Shown piece by piece: positions 34,089 through 42,608 of a stretch of DNA of 58,431 nt. The position numbers and the translations under genes are program-made. Numbering within the stretch: position 1 is the stretch's first letter; each line of letters starts with the position of its first letter. The notes beneath the pieces were generated by a model. That model was not told where the DNA came from and made no database searches. It saw only the letters and a list, made by a program, of their open reading frames with translations. Source of the DNA: a virus; the IMG/VR virus record IMGVR_UViG_3300021425_000043, positions 1-58,431 of that record; one strand, given 5' to 3'.

Positions 34089-34541
34089 ATGGATATCGAA
34101 AAGTGCAAAGCTGATATCAAAAGGCACGAAGGCGAAGTTCTTGAGATATATGAAGATAGTTTAGGCTATAAAACACTAGGCGTTGGCCATCTGTGCCAAC
34201 CAGGCGACCCAGAGTACGATTGGGAAGTAGGTACACCGGTGAGTCAGGAAGTAGTTGATATGTACTACGAAGATGACTTTGATAAACACTACAAAGAAGC
34301 TATTCACGTCTTTGGTAGTGAAGAAGATTTTGATAAATTACCCGAAGATATACAACACGTATTGGTTAATATGTGTTTTAATCTAGGAGGTAGCAGGCTT
34401 TCTAAGTTTAGAAATATGTTAGATGCCTGTAGAAAACATGAATGGGAACGAATGGCTGCTGAAATGGAAGACAGTAGGTGGTTTAAACAAGTAGGAAGAA
34501 GGAGTCTAGAACTACAAGCATTAGTTCGTAATACTGTATAA
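34089..34541 (+). CDS. endolysin, T4-like lysozyme (GH24)
   Basis: The 150-residue form starts at MDIEKCKADIKRHEG. A longer frame from 34008 would lie inside the previous gene and add a non-homologous basic tail. The catalytic triad of T4 lysozyme (E11, D20, T26) corresponds to E14, D23 and T29 with identical spacing (HEG...YEDSLGYKTLGVGH). The C-terminal SRWFKQVGRRSLELQ matches the family's helix. It cleaves peptidoglycan at lysis. There is no signal sequence, so holin-dependent release is expected from the membrane proteins encoded at 33597, 39790 or 40266. Confidence 0.92.
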   Translation: MDIEKCKADIKRHEGEVLEIYEDSLGYKTLGVGHLCQPGDPEYDWEVGTPVSQEVVDMYYEDDFDKHYKEAIHVFGSEEDFDKLPEDIQHVLVNMCFNLGGSRLSKFRNMLDACRKHEWERMAAEMEDSRWFKQVGRRSLELQALVRNTV

Positions 34542-34548
34542 TGAATAA

Positions 34549-36540
34549 ATGGCATATTTTAAACTTATTACCTTCGGAGGCAAAGCACCTAGAGTATCTC
34601 CTAGGCTTCTAGCAGACACCCTTGCGCAAACTGCAACCGATGTAAACTTAGAAAGTGGACGTCTTGTACCTGTAAAAGAGAATTCCACAGTAGACCCTTC
34701 TAACGGAGTTTCTACTCTTGCCAACACTACCAAACAAAGCATATTTAAATACACTGATAGCCCAGAACGTTGGCTACAGTTTGATGAAGATGTAGACGTC
34801 GTACGTGGACCGTTGCCCGGGGACACCAACGACACGATCTATTGGTCAGGTCAATCTTTTCCTAGAATGGGTAGAAGTGATATTGTTTTAGGTGGTGCTC
34901 CTTATCCAAACGCTTTTTACAGATTAGGTATACCTGCACCAACTGCAGCTCCTACTGTAGCAATAACAGCACCAACACAGATAAATGCAACCATAACAAC
35001 TACTAATGGTTCGGGAACTATAACGGTAACAACAGCAAGCAATCACAACGCTTCTGTAGATCAATTTGTAACTTTAGTAGGATTTAGTGCAACTAATGGT
35101 TTAACAGCAGATGAAATAAATGGAGATTTTAAAATAAAAAGTGTGCCTTCTGCTACTACTTTAAGCGTAGATACTAATGGGTCTGCTACTAGTGCAGGTA
35201 CATCAAGCTCTATAACAAACGGTGCTAGTTTTGGTGGACCTTCGGACGCTAACCTGGATTTTGAAACTTCTTACGTGTACACCTTTGTTTCAGCATACGG
35301 CGAAGAAGGGCCACCTTCTCCAGCATCTACTGTTATAACAACAGATGACAATCAAGTTGTAGACGTTAGTGGTTTAGAAACTAGTAGTTCAAAATCAAAT
35401 ACTAACTTATTTAAAAAACGTATCTACAGATCAAATACGGGGTCAAATAGTTCTGCTTTTCAATTTGTAGCAGAAGTAACACTAGCAACAACAAGCTATT
35501 CTGATAGTTCAGACAACAGTGATTTAGGTGAAGTTATACCCTCTACTACATGGATTGCACCTCCGGATGATGACACTAGCCTATACCCAGACGGCCCAAT
35601 GAAAGGGTTATGTGCTCTACCTGGTGGTATTTTTGCTGGTTTTACTGGCAAACGTATATGTTTTAGTGAGCCTTTTTTACCTCATGCCTGGCCTGTTAAT
35701 TACAGAATAACGTTAGAAGAAGAGATAGTTGGAATAAAAGTGATATCAAATGGCGTGTTAGTTACAACCAAAGGCGTACCGTACTTAGTTACAGGGTCTG
35801 GGCCCGATACTATGACTGCAATACGTATCGAAAGTTCACAAGCTAACTTAAACAAAAGATCAATGGTAGACATGGGCCCATACGTTATCTATGCAAGTCC
35901 GGACGGATTGATCGCAGCAGAAGGTACAAGTGTACGAAATCTTACTGAAGGTATTATTACTTCTAGTCAATGGCAAGCTAGTTATTACCCTGCAACGATT
36001 ACCGGGTTCTTGTGGGAAGAAAGGTATGTTGGTTTCTACAACACAGGTAGTGGTTACGGCGGGTTTATCTTTGACCCAAGAGTGAACGACGGCACAAGTT
36101 TCGTAGATTTAGATGCTAGTGCGTTGATACGTGGTGGACATACAGATCCGGACGACAGCCAGTTATATTTAATTATAAGTAACACGATTAAAAAGTTCCA
36201 AGGCGGTGGTAGTAATTTGACATTTAATTGGAAGTCAAAAGAATATGTTATGCCAAAACCTACAAGTATGGGATTCGTAAAGATAGATGCAGAAAGTTAT
36301 CCAGTAAGAGTCAAAGTCTATGGTGATGGCTCTGTTATATATAATGCTCAGATATCAACAAGCGGTAGTACCTACAGCGTTACTGGCACTACACCTAGTT
36401 TTAGTGCTACTTCTATACCAGAACCAATACTAAGACTACCTGCAAGTGTACATAAGACTTTTGCAGTTGAAGTAGAAGGCGCTACTATTGTCAACGAAAT
36501 CTGTGTAGGAGAATCCATAGATGAATTAAGGAGCATCTGA
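34549..36540 (+). CDS. tail tubular protein B / stabilisation-tube-like protein
   Basis: This 663-residue protein begins MAYFKLITFGGKAPRVSPR. The opening, followed by LLADTLAQTATDVNLESGRL, is typical of the nozzle/stabilisation protein of marine podoviruses. Beta-rich domains follow (FVSAYGEEGPPSPASTVITT is fibronectin-like, residues ~240-330), then the propeller-like region (PHAWPVNYRITLEEEIVGIK, ASPDGLIAAEG) and a C-terminal beta domain. It would form the distal tail tube. The next ATG overlaps its stop. Confidence 0.8.
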   Translation: MAYFKLITFGGKAPRVSPRLLADTLAQTATDVNLESGRLVPVKENSTVDPSNGVSTLANTTKQSIFKYTDSPERWLQFDEDVDVVRGPLPGDTNDTIYWSGQSFPRMGRSDIVLGGAPYPNAFYRLGIPAPTAAPTVAITAPTQINATITTTNGSGTITVTTASNHNASVDQFVTLVGFSATNGLTADEINGDFKIKSVPSATTLSVDTNGSATSAGTSSSITNGASFGGPSDANLDFETSYVYTFVSAYGEEGPPSPASTVITTDDNQVVDVSGLETSSSKSNTNLFKKRIYRSNTGSNSSAFQFVAEVTLATTSYSDSSDNSDLGEVIPSTTWIAPPDDDTSLYPDGPMKGLCALPGGIFAGFTGKRICFSEPFLPHAWPVNYRITLEEEIVGIKVISNGVLVTTKGVPYLVTGSGPDTMTAIRIESSQANLNKRSMVDMGPYVIYASPDGLIAAEGTSVRNLTEGIITSSQWQASYYPATITGFLWEERYVGFYNTGSGYGGFIFDPRVNDGTSFVDLDASALIRGGHTDPDDSQLYLIISNTIKKFQGGGSNLTFNWKSKEYVMPKPTSMGFVKIDAESYPVRVKVYGDGSVIYNAQISTSGSTYSVTGTTPSFSATSIPEPILRLPASVHKTFAVEVEGATIVNEICVGESIDELRSI

Positions 36541-38828
36541 TGGCTGCAACCAAAGTTCCGGCTCTAAAAAATGTACCAGTTAAAATAGATAGAGAGTTAA
36601 GAGATACTCTCGAGTCTATGAGAGAAGCTCAAGAAATAAGATTAGGTAGACGTGGTGACCCCTTAGACAGAGCTATAACCTTAAGAGAGTTAATAGATTC
36701 TGGTTTAGCTAAGAAACTTACCAACAGGCCTTTTAACCCTAACGGCTTAATTGATTTTATACCAAATGATGATACCGTTGGCGATTTAGATATACCGCCT
36801 GCGCCTACATCTTTAGAAGCTTCTGGTGCTTTTACAGAAATTATAGTTAGTTGGAATGGTATGAGCGCATCCGCTCCTTATAGAAACCATGCCTATACAG
36901 AGGTATGGCGTTCTAGAGATGACGAACTAGGAACTGCTGTTCTTATAACAACAACTAGTTCTTTTATTATTACAGACCCTGTAGGTTACAACCAAACTTA
37001 CTACTACTGGGTTAGGTATGTAAGTACTTCTGATGTTAAAGGTCCTTTTAATCAGACCAACGGCACAAAGGCTGAAACAGTAGAAAACATAGCTGAGGTA
37101 ATGCAACAGCTTTCAGAAGAGCTGCAAGATTTGCCTGGCTACGCAGCTTTGAATACTTTGATAACTAATGCAGACGTAGCAGTAGCTGCAAAAGCTGCAA
37201 ACGTTATTAGAGCTACTTCAGCCCCGACTACAAGAACAGACGGTTCTTCTTTACAAGCAGTCGATATTTGGGTAGATACTAATGACAACAACCAGGTTTA
37301 TATAAGAAACTCTAGTAACAACGGTTGGGAAAAAGCTAGAGATTCATCATTAATCTCACTTTATAATACTTTGAGTTCTACTGTATCAACTAACTCAACA
37401 AACATAGCAACCGCTCAGTCTGACATTGTTACCTTAACAACAGCTAATTCTTCTAGGGTTAGCGAGATAACAGAACTAGAAGCTACTTTAACTGGCTTTA
37501 GCAGTTCATCAACGGTTACTGCTGCTATAACAGCAGAACAAACAGCTAGGGCAAATGCTGACTCTTCTTTGGCTACTGACATTACAAATTTGACAGCGAC
37601 TGTAAACTCAAACACTTCTGCTATCTCAACAGAACAAACAACTAGAGCAAACGCAGATAGCGCATTAGCGACAGACATTACTAATTTAACCTCAACAGTT
37701 AACTCTAATACCTCTGCAATATCTTCTGAAGCAACAACCAGAGCTAACGCAGATTCTGCTTTAGCAACTGATATAACAAATTTGACATCTACGGTTGGGG
37801 GAAATAGTTCCAGTATAACTACTTTGAACACCACTACCGCTAATATAAACGGCGATTTAAATGCTATGTACGTGCTCCAGGTATCGACCGAAAGCAACGG
37901 CAGTGTATCTGCAGCTGGTATGGTTATTGGTTCCAATGCTAATAATGGATCTGGAGCACAATCTTACGTGCAATTCCAGGCAGATAAGTTTGCAATATGG
38001 AACGGGTCTTCTGCTACAGCTCCATTTATTGTAAGCGGTGGCACGGTTTTTATAGACAGTGCACGTATCCAAGACGGAGCTATAACAAACGCTAAAATTT
38101 TAAACGGTACTATTCAAGAAGCTAAGATAGGCGATGCTCAAATCACAACAGCTAAAATAGCGGATGCTAATATAACCAACGCTAAAATAGTTGATGCTAC
38201 TATACAAGGTGCAAAAATTGCTAATGCTGCAATTACAAATGCAAAAATAAATGATTTAAATGCTGACAAGATAAATGCGGGCATAATATCTGCTGACAGA
38301 ATTGGTGCTAATACTATTACAGCAACAAAAATAAACACAACTGATTTATTCCTACCCTCAAACGGTGGAGAAAAAACAGGTTCCACGTTAGGCTACTGGC
38401 ACGAGAACGATCTTAACTATAGACACGTAGCTGAGATAGGTTCAGGTGCTGGGTTTTATACAGGGTATATACGAGTTTATAAAGGAATTTATGCTGGTCA
38501 AATAAAAAACATTAGTTTTCTAGTATCGGATGGGACATTTGGTGCAAGTAGTGCTAATGATGTTAATACCAGTGTAACCTTTAGTGATATAACTAAAATA
38601 ACTGAAAGTGCCTCTCACGCTATTTTAGTTACCCCAAATCTACAGTATTTATCGGGAGGTTGGATTTCTAATAGTAGATTAACTACAGGTAAAGATAGTT
38701 CAAATATACCTATATCTTTTAGATACACCGGCACCGGAACTCTTAACTTTTTTATATATGCAGAGGCAGACAGTAATTATCAGTTGATGGGAGGAGCAGA
38801 CGCTAGGTTTGTTAAATTTAGCTCTTAA
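36540..38828 (+). CDS. tail fibre, lambda gpJ-like C-terminal architecture, 762 aa
   Basis: It begins MAATKVPALKNVPVKIDREL. Residues ~1-70 are helical. Residues ~85-180 form a fibronectin-III-like domain (PPAPTSLEASGAFTEIIVSW ... YYYWVRYVST). A coiled-coil stalk contains three 32-residue repeats, then comes a DUF1983-like domain (QFQADKFAIWNGSSATAPF). Many short hexapeptide-like repeats follow (ITNAKI, IQEAKI, ITTAKI) that suggest a left-handed beta helix, and a beta tip closes the protein. This order resembles the end of lambda J and central tail fibres. It is probably the central receptor-contacting fibre, coupled to the tube protein by overlapping codons. Confidence 0.75.
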   Translation: MAATKVPALKNVPVKIDRELRDTLESMREAQEIRLGRRGDPLDRAITLRELIDSGLAKKLTNRPFNPNGLIDFIPNDDTVGDLDIPPAPTSLEASGAFTEIIVSWNGMSASAPYRNHAYTEVWRSRDDELGTAVLITTTSSFIITDPVGYNQTYYYWVRYVSTSDVKGPFNQTNGTKAETVENIAEVMQQLSEELQDLPGYAALNTLITNADVAVAAKAANVIRATSAPTTRTDGSSLQAVDIWVDTNDNNQVYIRNSSNNGWEKARDSSLISLYNTLSSTVSTNSTNIATAQSDIVTLTTANSSRVSEITELEATLTGFSSSSTVTAAITAEQTARANADSSLATDITNLTATVNSNTSAISTEQTTRANADSALATDITNLTSTVNSNTSAISSEATTRANADSALATDITNLTSTVGGNSSSITTLNTTTANINGDLNAMYVLQVSTESNGSVSAAGMVIGSNANNGSGAQSYVQFQADKFAIWNGSSATAPFIVSGGTVFIDSARIQDGAITNAKILNGTIQEAKIGDAQITTAKIADANITNAKIVDATIQGAKIANAAITNAKINDLNADKINAGIISADRIGANTITATKINTTDLFLPSNGGEKTGSTLGYWHENDLNYRHVAEIGSGAGFYTGYIRVYKGIYAGQIKNISFLVSDGTFGASSANDVNTSVTFSDITKITESASHAILVTPNLQYLSGGWISNSRLTTGKDSSNIPISFRYTGTGTLNFFIYAEADSNYQLMGGADARFVKFSS
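37534..37815 (+). repeat. three tandem 96-nt coding repeats in fibre stalk
   Basis: Period 96 nt (32 codons). Each unit encodes a variant of EQTTRANADSALATDITNL followed by TSTVNSNTSAIS. The DNA of the copies has drifted mainly at third positions, so the repeat is kept by protein selection. It is probably a trimeric coiled-coil stalk whose length can change by unit gain or loss. Confidence 0.75.
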
Positions 38829-38836
38829 ATATTTTT

Positions 38837-39190
38837 ATGGCTTGGAATAGTACAGTATCAGATATACACACTTTTACTACAGTGTTTACCGTTAAAAACA
38901 TTTACCACAGACAAAAAGAGATGGACGGTGAGCAAGTTGTTTACAACATACACTTCAAAGTAGTAGGAACAGACACAGATGGCAGTGGTAATACTTACAC
39001 ACTTGAGGATGAAATGTTAGCTTTTGATATGTCCTCTGTTGATACTGCAAGTTCAGATTTTATTAACATAGATGATGTTACAAACGAAATAGCTAAACAG
39101 TGGGTTGTAGACTTTTTTGCTGGTAACAACAATCTAGATGTAGCATTTACCAACTTGTTATATGGTGTTCCAGATACAGATGGAACGTGA
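38837..39190 (+). CDS. hypothetical protein, 117 aa
   Basis: It begins MAWNSTVSDIHTFTTVFTVK. A beta-strand-rich first half (VVYNIHFKVVGTDTDGSGNT) and an acidic second half (SSDFINIDDVTNEIAKQWVV) suggest a small single-domain protein. It has no signal or membrane segment. The start follows TTATTTTT with no clear ribosome site. It lies at the end of the tail module and may be a chaperone or minor virion protein. Confidence 0.5.
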   Translation: MAWNSTVSDIHTFTTVFTVKNIYHRQKEMDGEQVVYNIHFKVVGTDTDGSGNTYTLEDEMLAFDMSSVDTASSDFINIDDVTNEIAKQWVVDFFAGNNNLDVAFTNLLYGVPDTDGT

Positions 39191-39201
39191 TAATATAAAC
39201 T

Positions 39202-39396
39202 ATGGCGTATAAAAGAAAAACAACTAGAAAAGCACCAACAAAAAAGAAGTCTTTGACTAAAAGACAAGAAGCTAGTATGAAGCGGCATTCTAAACACCAT
39301 AGTGCAAGTCATATGAAATATATGAAAAGGCGTATGCTTATGGGTGATACATTTAGAACTGCTCATAAAAAAGCACAAGCAAAAGTAGGTAAGTAA
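39202..39396 (+). CDS. small basic protein, 64 aa
   Basis: It begins MAYKRKTTRKAPTKKKSL and carries SMKRHSKHHSASHMKYMKRR and LMGDTFRTAHKKAQAKVGK. It is very rich in Lys, Arg and His. The HHSxxHMKxMxxxMxxGxxFxxAHxxAxxxVG pattern recurs in small marine phage proteins. It resembles the basic cluster beside terS and may bind DNA. Its stop overlaps the next start. Confidence 0.65.
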   Translation: MAYKRKTTRKAPTKKKSLTKRQEASMKRHSKHHSASHMKYMKRRMLMGDTFRTAHKKAQAKVGK

Positions 39397-39818
39397 TGTA
39401 CGAATACAGTTGCGGTATAACTAGGATCGTGGACGGAGATACTGTCGACGCTGAGATAGACTTAGGCTTTGACATTGTATATAAGTCTCGTGTCAGACTA
39501 TACGGAATCGACACGCCAGAATCACGAACACGTGATTTAGATGAAAAAGCTAGAGGTAAACTAGCAGCAAAGTTTTTATCCGATGCTATCTTGCATGCAG
39601 ATACATTAGTCATACAAACAAAACTAGATAAGAAAGGGAAGTTCGGTAGAGTTCTAGGCGTTATCGTTGCAGATGGCGTAGATCTAAACCAAGCGCTTAT
39701 AGACAATCATCTTGCTGTTGCCTACACAGGCCAGAGTAAAGATGATATAGAGGCACAACATTTAGCAAACAAGGAGGAGCTGTTAAAGCTTGGAAAATAT
39801 GAAGAAATTATTAACTAA
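39396..39818 (+). CDS. thermonuclease-like protein (SNase family)
   Basis: The 140-residue protein matches the staphylococcal-nuclease fold. RIVDGDTV supplies calcium ligand D15, and VRLYGIDTPE supplies R34, D39, T40 and E42, equivalent to SNase R35, D40, T41 and E43. KKGKFGRVLG supplies the second catalytic Arg (~85), and DLNQALIDNHLAV closes the fold. It should cleave DNA or RNA with Ca2+. No signal peptide is present, so it acts in the cytoplasm, for example in host nucleic-acid turnover. The end overlaps the holin-like gene. Confidence 0.9.
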   Translation: MYEYSCGITRIVDGDTVDAEIDLGFDIVYKSRVRLYGIDTPESRTRDLDEKARGKLAAKFLSDAILHADTLVIQTKLDKKGKFGRVLGVIVADGVDLNQALIDNHLAVAYTGQSKDDIEAQHLANKEELLKLGKYEEIIN

Positions 39819-40269
39819 CATAGTAGGGAGCGTAGCTCCAACATTAGGTGCGGCACTCGGTGGCCCTTTAGGTGGCATGGCAGGTGACGTTATATCCAAA
39901 GTATTAGGTGTAGAAAACAATCCAGCATCATTAGAAAAAGCAATTGCACAAGCAACACCAGAACAATTGATGGAAATTAAAAAAGCAGAGATAGAGTTCG
40001 AAGCTAAGATGAAAGAGCTGGATGTAGACATATACAAAATAGAAGCTGAAGAGAAGAAAGACGCACGTAAACACTTTTCTAAAGACTGGACTGCTAGGAT
40101 TATAGGTATAGCCATGGTTGGTGGTTTTCTTGGTTATATCTTTCTTGTAACGCTACAACCACCAGAGCAAAATAGTGAGGCTCTGATTAATTTAGTGCTA
40201 GGTTACTTGGGTGGCCTAGCGTCTGCAGTAATATCATTTTATTTCGGAGCCTCCAATAAACAAGAATGA
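39790..40269 (+). CDS. holin-like membrane protein, 159 aa
   Basis: I use TTG 39790 because GGAGG lies 12 nt upstream; the ATG at 39799 (MKKLLTNIVG) is the alternative. Residues ~8-40 are a Gly/Ala-rich amphipathic segment (VAPTLGAALGGPLGGMAGDV). Next comes a charged helix (AEIEFEAKMKELDVDIYKIE), then two membrane segments (IIGIAMVGGFLGYIFLVTL; LVLGYLGGLASAVISFYFGA). This matches the three-segment holin-type proteins common in marine phages. It would permeabilise the inner membrane for the GH24 lysozyme. Confidence 0.75.
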   Translation: MENMKKLLTNIVGSVAPTLGAALGGPLGGMAGDVISKVLGVENNPASLEKAIAQATPEQLMEIKKAEIEFEAKMKELDVDIYKIEAEEKKDARKHFSKDWTARIIGIAMVGGFLGYIFLVTLQPPEQNSEALINLVLGYLGGLASAVISFYFGASNKQE

Positions 40270-40616
40270 CCGAAGCGATTACGGTAATCCAAGAAGTTGG
40301 TTTTCCTATAGCAGCTGCAGCTGGTTTAGGTTGGTTTATTTATAAACTAATCATGCGTATTGTGGACGGTATGGAGACAAAACTTGATACCGTAGATGAA
40401 AAAGTAGAATCTCAAATAGCAGCCATAGAAGAACGACTAGGCACAAAACTTGACTCACAGCATGGTATTTTAGTAGCCTTAATAGACAGGGTGCGTAGTT
40501 TAGATAACGAAATTATAAGACAAGACACTTTGATAAAGACTATTCTTGGCGTACCTCAACTAATAGATAGCAATAAAATTGCTAAGGCGGATAGAGATGA
40601 CCAAAGAAAAGATTAA
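40266..40616 (+). CDS. BhlA-like holin / membrane protein, 116 aa
   Basis: The ATGA overlap couples it to the previous gene. One N-terminal membrane segment (residues ~12-33, GFPIAAAAGLGWFIYKLIM) is followed by a long coiled coil (METKLDTVDEKVESQIAAIE ... LVALIDRVRSLDNEI). This topology fits BhlA/UviB-type bacteriocin-release holins. It could instead be a lysis regulator for the first holin. Its last 20 nt overlap csgF. Confidence 0.65.
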   Translation: MTEAITVIQEVGFPIAAAAGLGWFIYKLIMRIVDGMETKLDTVDEKVESQIAAIEERLGTKLDSQHGILVALIDRVRSLDNEIIRQDTLIKTILGVPQLIDSNKIAKADRDDQRKD

Positions 40617-41139
40617 AAGAAAAAGAGGCAGACCCTCTAACGCAGAACTAAAGCGTAGAAAAGAAGAAAGGGAAAAGGATCTTATCCTAAGGGTATTGCT
40701 TGCGATAGGGGTTTTTCTAATTGGTGCTATAGTTTCACAAAACTTATTAGCAGACCAAATGACCCATAAGTTTAAGTCTCCTTCTTTTAGTGGAGAAAAT
40801 ACTTCTAGTCACTACCTAACAATAGATAATGTTGAATACACTAGAAAAATGTCTATAAAAGCAGAATTAAAAGCTTTGCAAGACCAAATAAAAAGAGACA
40901 AAGAGAACACAACCCTTGCTAGATTTGTCCGTAATTTAGAGTCTAGGATTTATGCACAGTTGTCTAGACAACTTGTAGAAGCTTTGTTTGGAGAGACTCC
41001 AAGCGATAATGGTACAATTGAGTTAGAAGGTAATACAATTACCTATAGTGTAGTAGACGGTATAATAACTCTAACTGTGGTGGACTCGGACGGCAATGAA
41101 ACAATTATTCAAATTCCTATCGGTAGTTTTACTTTCTAG
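40597..41139 (+). CDS. csgF: CsgF-like curli assembly protein
   Basis: I start at ATG 40597 (MTKEKIKRKRGRPSN); an earlier in-frame start lies inside the previous gene. Residues 1-29 are strongly basic and include an AT-hook-like RGRP. Residues 30-51 are a hydrophobic membrane/signal segment (LILRVLLAIGVFLIGAIV). From residue 54 the chain aligns with mature CsgF: MTHKFKSPSFSGENTSSHYL, as in the E. coli segment that plugs CsgG. A helix (ARFVRNLESRIYAQLSRQLV) and the beta domain GTIELEGNTITYSVVDG, then LTVVDSDGNETIIQIP, follow. CsgF couples the pore to extracellular nucleation. The long basic leader is unusual. Confidence 0.85.
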   Translation: MTKEKIKRKRGRPSNAELKRRKEEREKDLILRVLLAIGVFLIGAIVSQNLLADQMTHKFKSPSFSGENTSSHYLTIDNVEYTRKMSIKAELKALQDQIKRDKENTTLARFVRNLESRIYAQLSRQLVEALFGETPSDNGTIELEGNTITYSVVDGIITLTVVDSDGNETIIQIPIGSFTF

Positions 41140-41956
41140 TTGTGCGTCCTTAATATTTGACCCGATAGAAAATAACATAGGCCCAATCCAAAAAATAGAA
41201 AGGGCAGAGGTAGAAACACTCGCAGTATCTAATCTTTCTTCTGTTGGAGTGCCAACACGTAAACCAGTCATTGCAGTTTATCCTACAAGTTTTACAGACC
41301 AAACAGGACAAAGGTTAAGCAATTCAAGCTACGCTTCTTTCTCTACTGCAATAACTCAACTACCAAGTGCCTATTTAATAAGAGCTTTGCATAAAGCAGG
41401 CTCGGATCACGGGGGGTTTTTTACTGTAGTTGAAAGGGTAGGTTTAGATAACTTAACTAAAGAACGCCAAATTATAAGAAGCACTAGAGAAAAAGAAGAT
41501 AATGCCAAGGAGCTAGGGGCCCTTTTGTTCGCAGGTTTAATTATAGAAGGGGGTGTGATAGGATATGAGAGTAACGTTACGTCTGGCGGTGCTGGAGCAC
41601 GCTATTTAGGCTTAGGTGCAACCAAAGCGTATAGAAGAGATTCAGTAACAGTACAACTTAGGTTGGTATCTGTTACAACGGGAAAAGTTTTGCTAGAGAC
41701 ACTGGTGACTAAAACAATACTAAGTGCCTCATTAAGTAACGATGTTTTTCGATTTATTTCTGATAATACAGAGTTAGTCGAAATAGAAAGTGGTGTTGTA
41801 AGAAACGAATCCGGAGGATTGGCTTTAAGGGCCGCCATAGAAACAGCAGTTCTGCAGATAATTAAGGAGGGTACAGAAGCAGGCTATTGGAGTATACATG
41901 AAAAATATAAAACTATTGATTGCGATGCTGATTGTGTCGCCTCTGTACGCGGCTGA
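41096..41956 (+). CDS. csgG: CsgG-like outer-membrane curli secretion channel lipoprotein
   Basis: 286 residues. The lipobox LLSSC makes C16 the mature lipidated residue. The body aligns throughout with E. coli CsgG: FTDQTGQ, ASFSTAITQLPSAYLIRAL, VVERVGLDNLTKERQIIRST, and the highly conserved EGGVIGYESNVTSGGAGARY, then LRLVSVTTGKVL, TKTILSASL and VFRFI. CsgG forms a nonameric 36-strand pore. The constriction Phe (F56) is kept in SFSTA, while the N55 position is Ser and the Y51 alignment shifts. The start lies 44 nt inside csgF, so translation is coupled. Bacterial csgE, csgB and csgD are absent. Confidence 0.95.
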   Translation: MKQLFKFLSVVLLSSCASLIFDPIENNIGPIQKIERAEVETLAVSNLSSVGVPTRKPVIAVYPTSFTDQTGQRLSNSSYASFSTAITQLPSAYLIRALHKAGSDHGGFFTVVERVGLDNLTKERQIIRSTREKEDNAKELGALLFAGLIIEGGVIGYESNVTSGGAGARYLGLGATKAYRRDSVTVQLRLVSVTTGKVLLETLVTKTILSASLSNDVFRFISDNTELVEIESGVVRNESGGLALRAAIETAVLQIIKEGTEAGYWSIHEKYKTIDCDADCVASVRG

Positions 41957-42608
41957 TAACGAAATATATGTAGATCAAGCCGGTGCTACTTTAAACCTAG
42001 ACTTAGAACAACTTGGTTCTGGTAATATTATAGGCGGGCTTAATGCTGCTGCTGGTAGTATGACTGCTCTTGACCTTGATGGCGCTACTATGACTTTAGA
42101 CATAAACCAAATAGGTGGTTCTAATACATTTTTAGGGGATATTTTAGCTGACAATTTTACAGGTTTTTTTGAGTTTGATGGAGACAGTAATGACTTTACA
42201 ATCCAAGTAGACCCTACTAATACCTATGGAGCTGACGGTAGTAATCTTAATGTAGACGTTACAGGAGACAGCAACGACTTTACGTTAAACGTAGGGACAA
42301 CAGCTTTAACTGGTAATTTAGACTTAGATTGGATTATAAATGGTTCTAGTAATACATTTGATTTTGATATTAACTACGATGGTGCTACATCTTATGTAGA
42401 CGTAGATGGTGATTCTAACAATGTTACATTTGATGGTTCAGGCTATGCAGGCGGATATTTTTACCTTGACCAAACAGGTAATAGTAGAACATTTAATATT
42501 CAACAACTGAGTACCCAAGATAATGACTGGCTTAAAATTATATCTAACGGTAATGGTGGTACTGTTTGCGTCATTCAAAACGACCAAGGCACAGGCACAA
42601 GCTGTTAA
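41898..42608 (+). CDS. secreted curlin-like repeat protein
   Basis: The 236-residue protein has a signal peptide (MKNIKLLIAMLIVSPLYA, cleavage before ADNE). It then has seven degenerate curlin-like strand-turn units: QAGATLNLDLEQLGSGN, INQIGGSNTF, DGDSNDFTIQV, TGDSNDFTLNV, NGSSNTFDFDI, DGDSNNVTFD and DQTGNSRTFNIQQ. The G-x-S-N turn and alternating hydrophobic strands mirror CsgA/CsgB QxGxxN repeats, though acidic Asp often replaces Gln. Two Cys sit near the C-terminus (C224, C236). It begins 59 nt inside csgG, so it is the likely cargo of the phage CsgG pore. It may form an amyloid-like fibre or coat. Confidence 0.75.
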   Translation: MKNIKLLIAMLIVSPLYAADNEIYVDQAGATLNLDLEQLGSGNIIGGLNAAAGSMTALDLDGATMTLDINQIGGSNTFLGDILADNFTGFFEFDGDSNDFTIQVDPTNTYGADGSNLNVDVTGDSNDFTLNVGTTALTGNLDLDWIINGSSNTFDFDINYDGATSYVDVDGDSNNVTFDGSGYAGGYFYLDQTGNSRTFNIQQLSTQDNDWLKIISNGNGGTVCVIQNDQGTGTSC

